DNA of 5,476 nucleotides from assembly GCA_018725205.1 (NCBI GenBank), contig QLUB01000111.1:1-5476 (forward strand). Direction: 5' to 3'. The notes below the pieces were generated by a model. It did not search any database and was not told where the DNA came from. It saw nothing but the letters and a program-made list of their open reading frames with translations. Position 1 is the first letter of the stretch. Every line of letters starts with the position of its first letter. This document shows, one piece after another, positions 5,469 to 5,476 of the stretch. Position numbers and translations under genes: made by a program. This stretch comes from a candidate division NPL-UPA2 bacterium. Its GTDB lineage: Bacteria; Bacillota; UBA994.

Positions 5469-5476
5469 TAGATATG

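Noticed and set aside
5411..5476. Group II intron as the cause of the spoIIIAA break
   Set aside because: There is no GTGCG-type 5' intron boundary at the junction and no domain V-like hairpin on the opposite strand in the visible bases.

Overview
The window looks like part of the chromosome of an anaerobic, endospore-forming member of the Firmicutes (Clostridia in the broad sense). The evidence is a Rex redox regulator, a sensory-type [FeFe] hydrogenase with PAS domain paired with a SpoIIE-type phosphatase, the start of spoIIIAA, strong Gram-positive Shine-Dalgarno sites and fairly GC-rich coding DNA. Genus cannot be settled from the sequence alone. All recognised genes are on the + strand.

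Layout: (i) 2-1075, a class II ketose-bisphosphate aldolase whose N-terminus lies left of the window. (ii) 1103-1732, rex, 27 bases downstream and probably in the same transcript. (iii) 1732-2035, a non-coding stretch holding a 154-bp array of heptamer repeats that begins on the last base of the rex stop codon, a possible short ORF, and an intrinsic terminator that ends just before the ribosome binding site of the next gene. (iv) 2056-5093, a tight three-gene cluster: a small thioredoxin-fold [2Fe-2S] protein, a [FeFe]-hydrogenase-like protein with PAS domain, and a SpoIIE/PP2C-type phosphatase with an extra C-terminal domain. (v) 5162-5431, the first ~89 residues of SpoIIIAA, which leaves the family consensus abruptly and hits a stop. 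(vi) 5428-5476, an excellent sigma-A promoter (TTGACA, 17 bp, TATACT) pointing out of the right edge.

How the genes may work together: cluster (iv) has the architecture of the phosphatase-linked sensory [FeFe] hydrogenases (group C in the usual classification). The H-domain keeps the cysteines that hold the H-cluster but has lost the proton-relay cysteine, as expected of a sensor and not a bulk H2 catalyst. The likely signal path is H2/redox state -> H-cluster and Fe-S chain -> PAS -> SpoIIE phosphatase -> an unknown phosphoprotein. Rex (NADH/NAD+ sensing) and the aldolase (glycolysis) give a fitting redox and fermentation context, but a regulatory link is inference because no Rex operator is visible.

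The most interesting points are the interrupted spoIIIAA with a strong outward promoter at the break, suggesting an inserted and perhaps excisable element just beyond the window; the heptamer array; and the terminator placed where it must control entry into the hydrogen-sensor operon.
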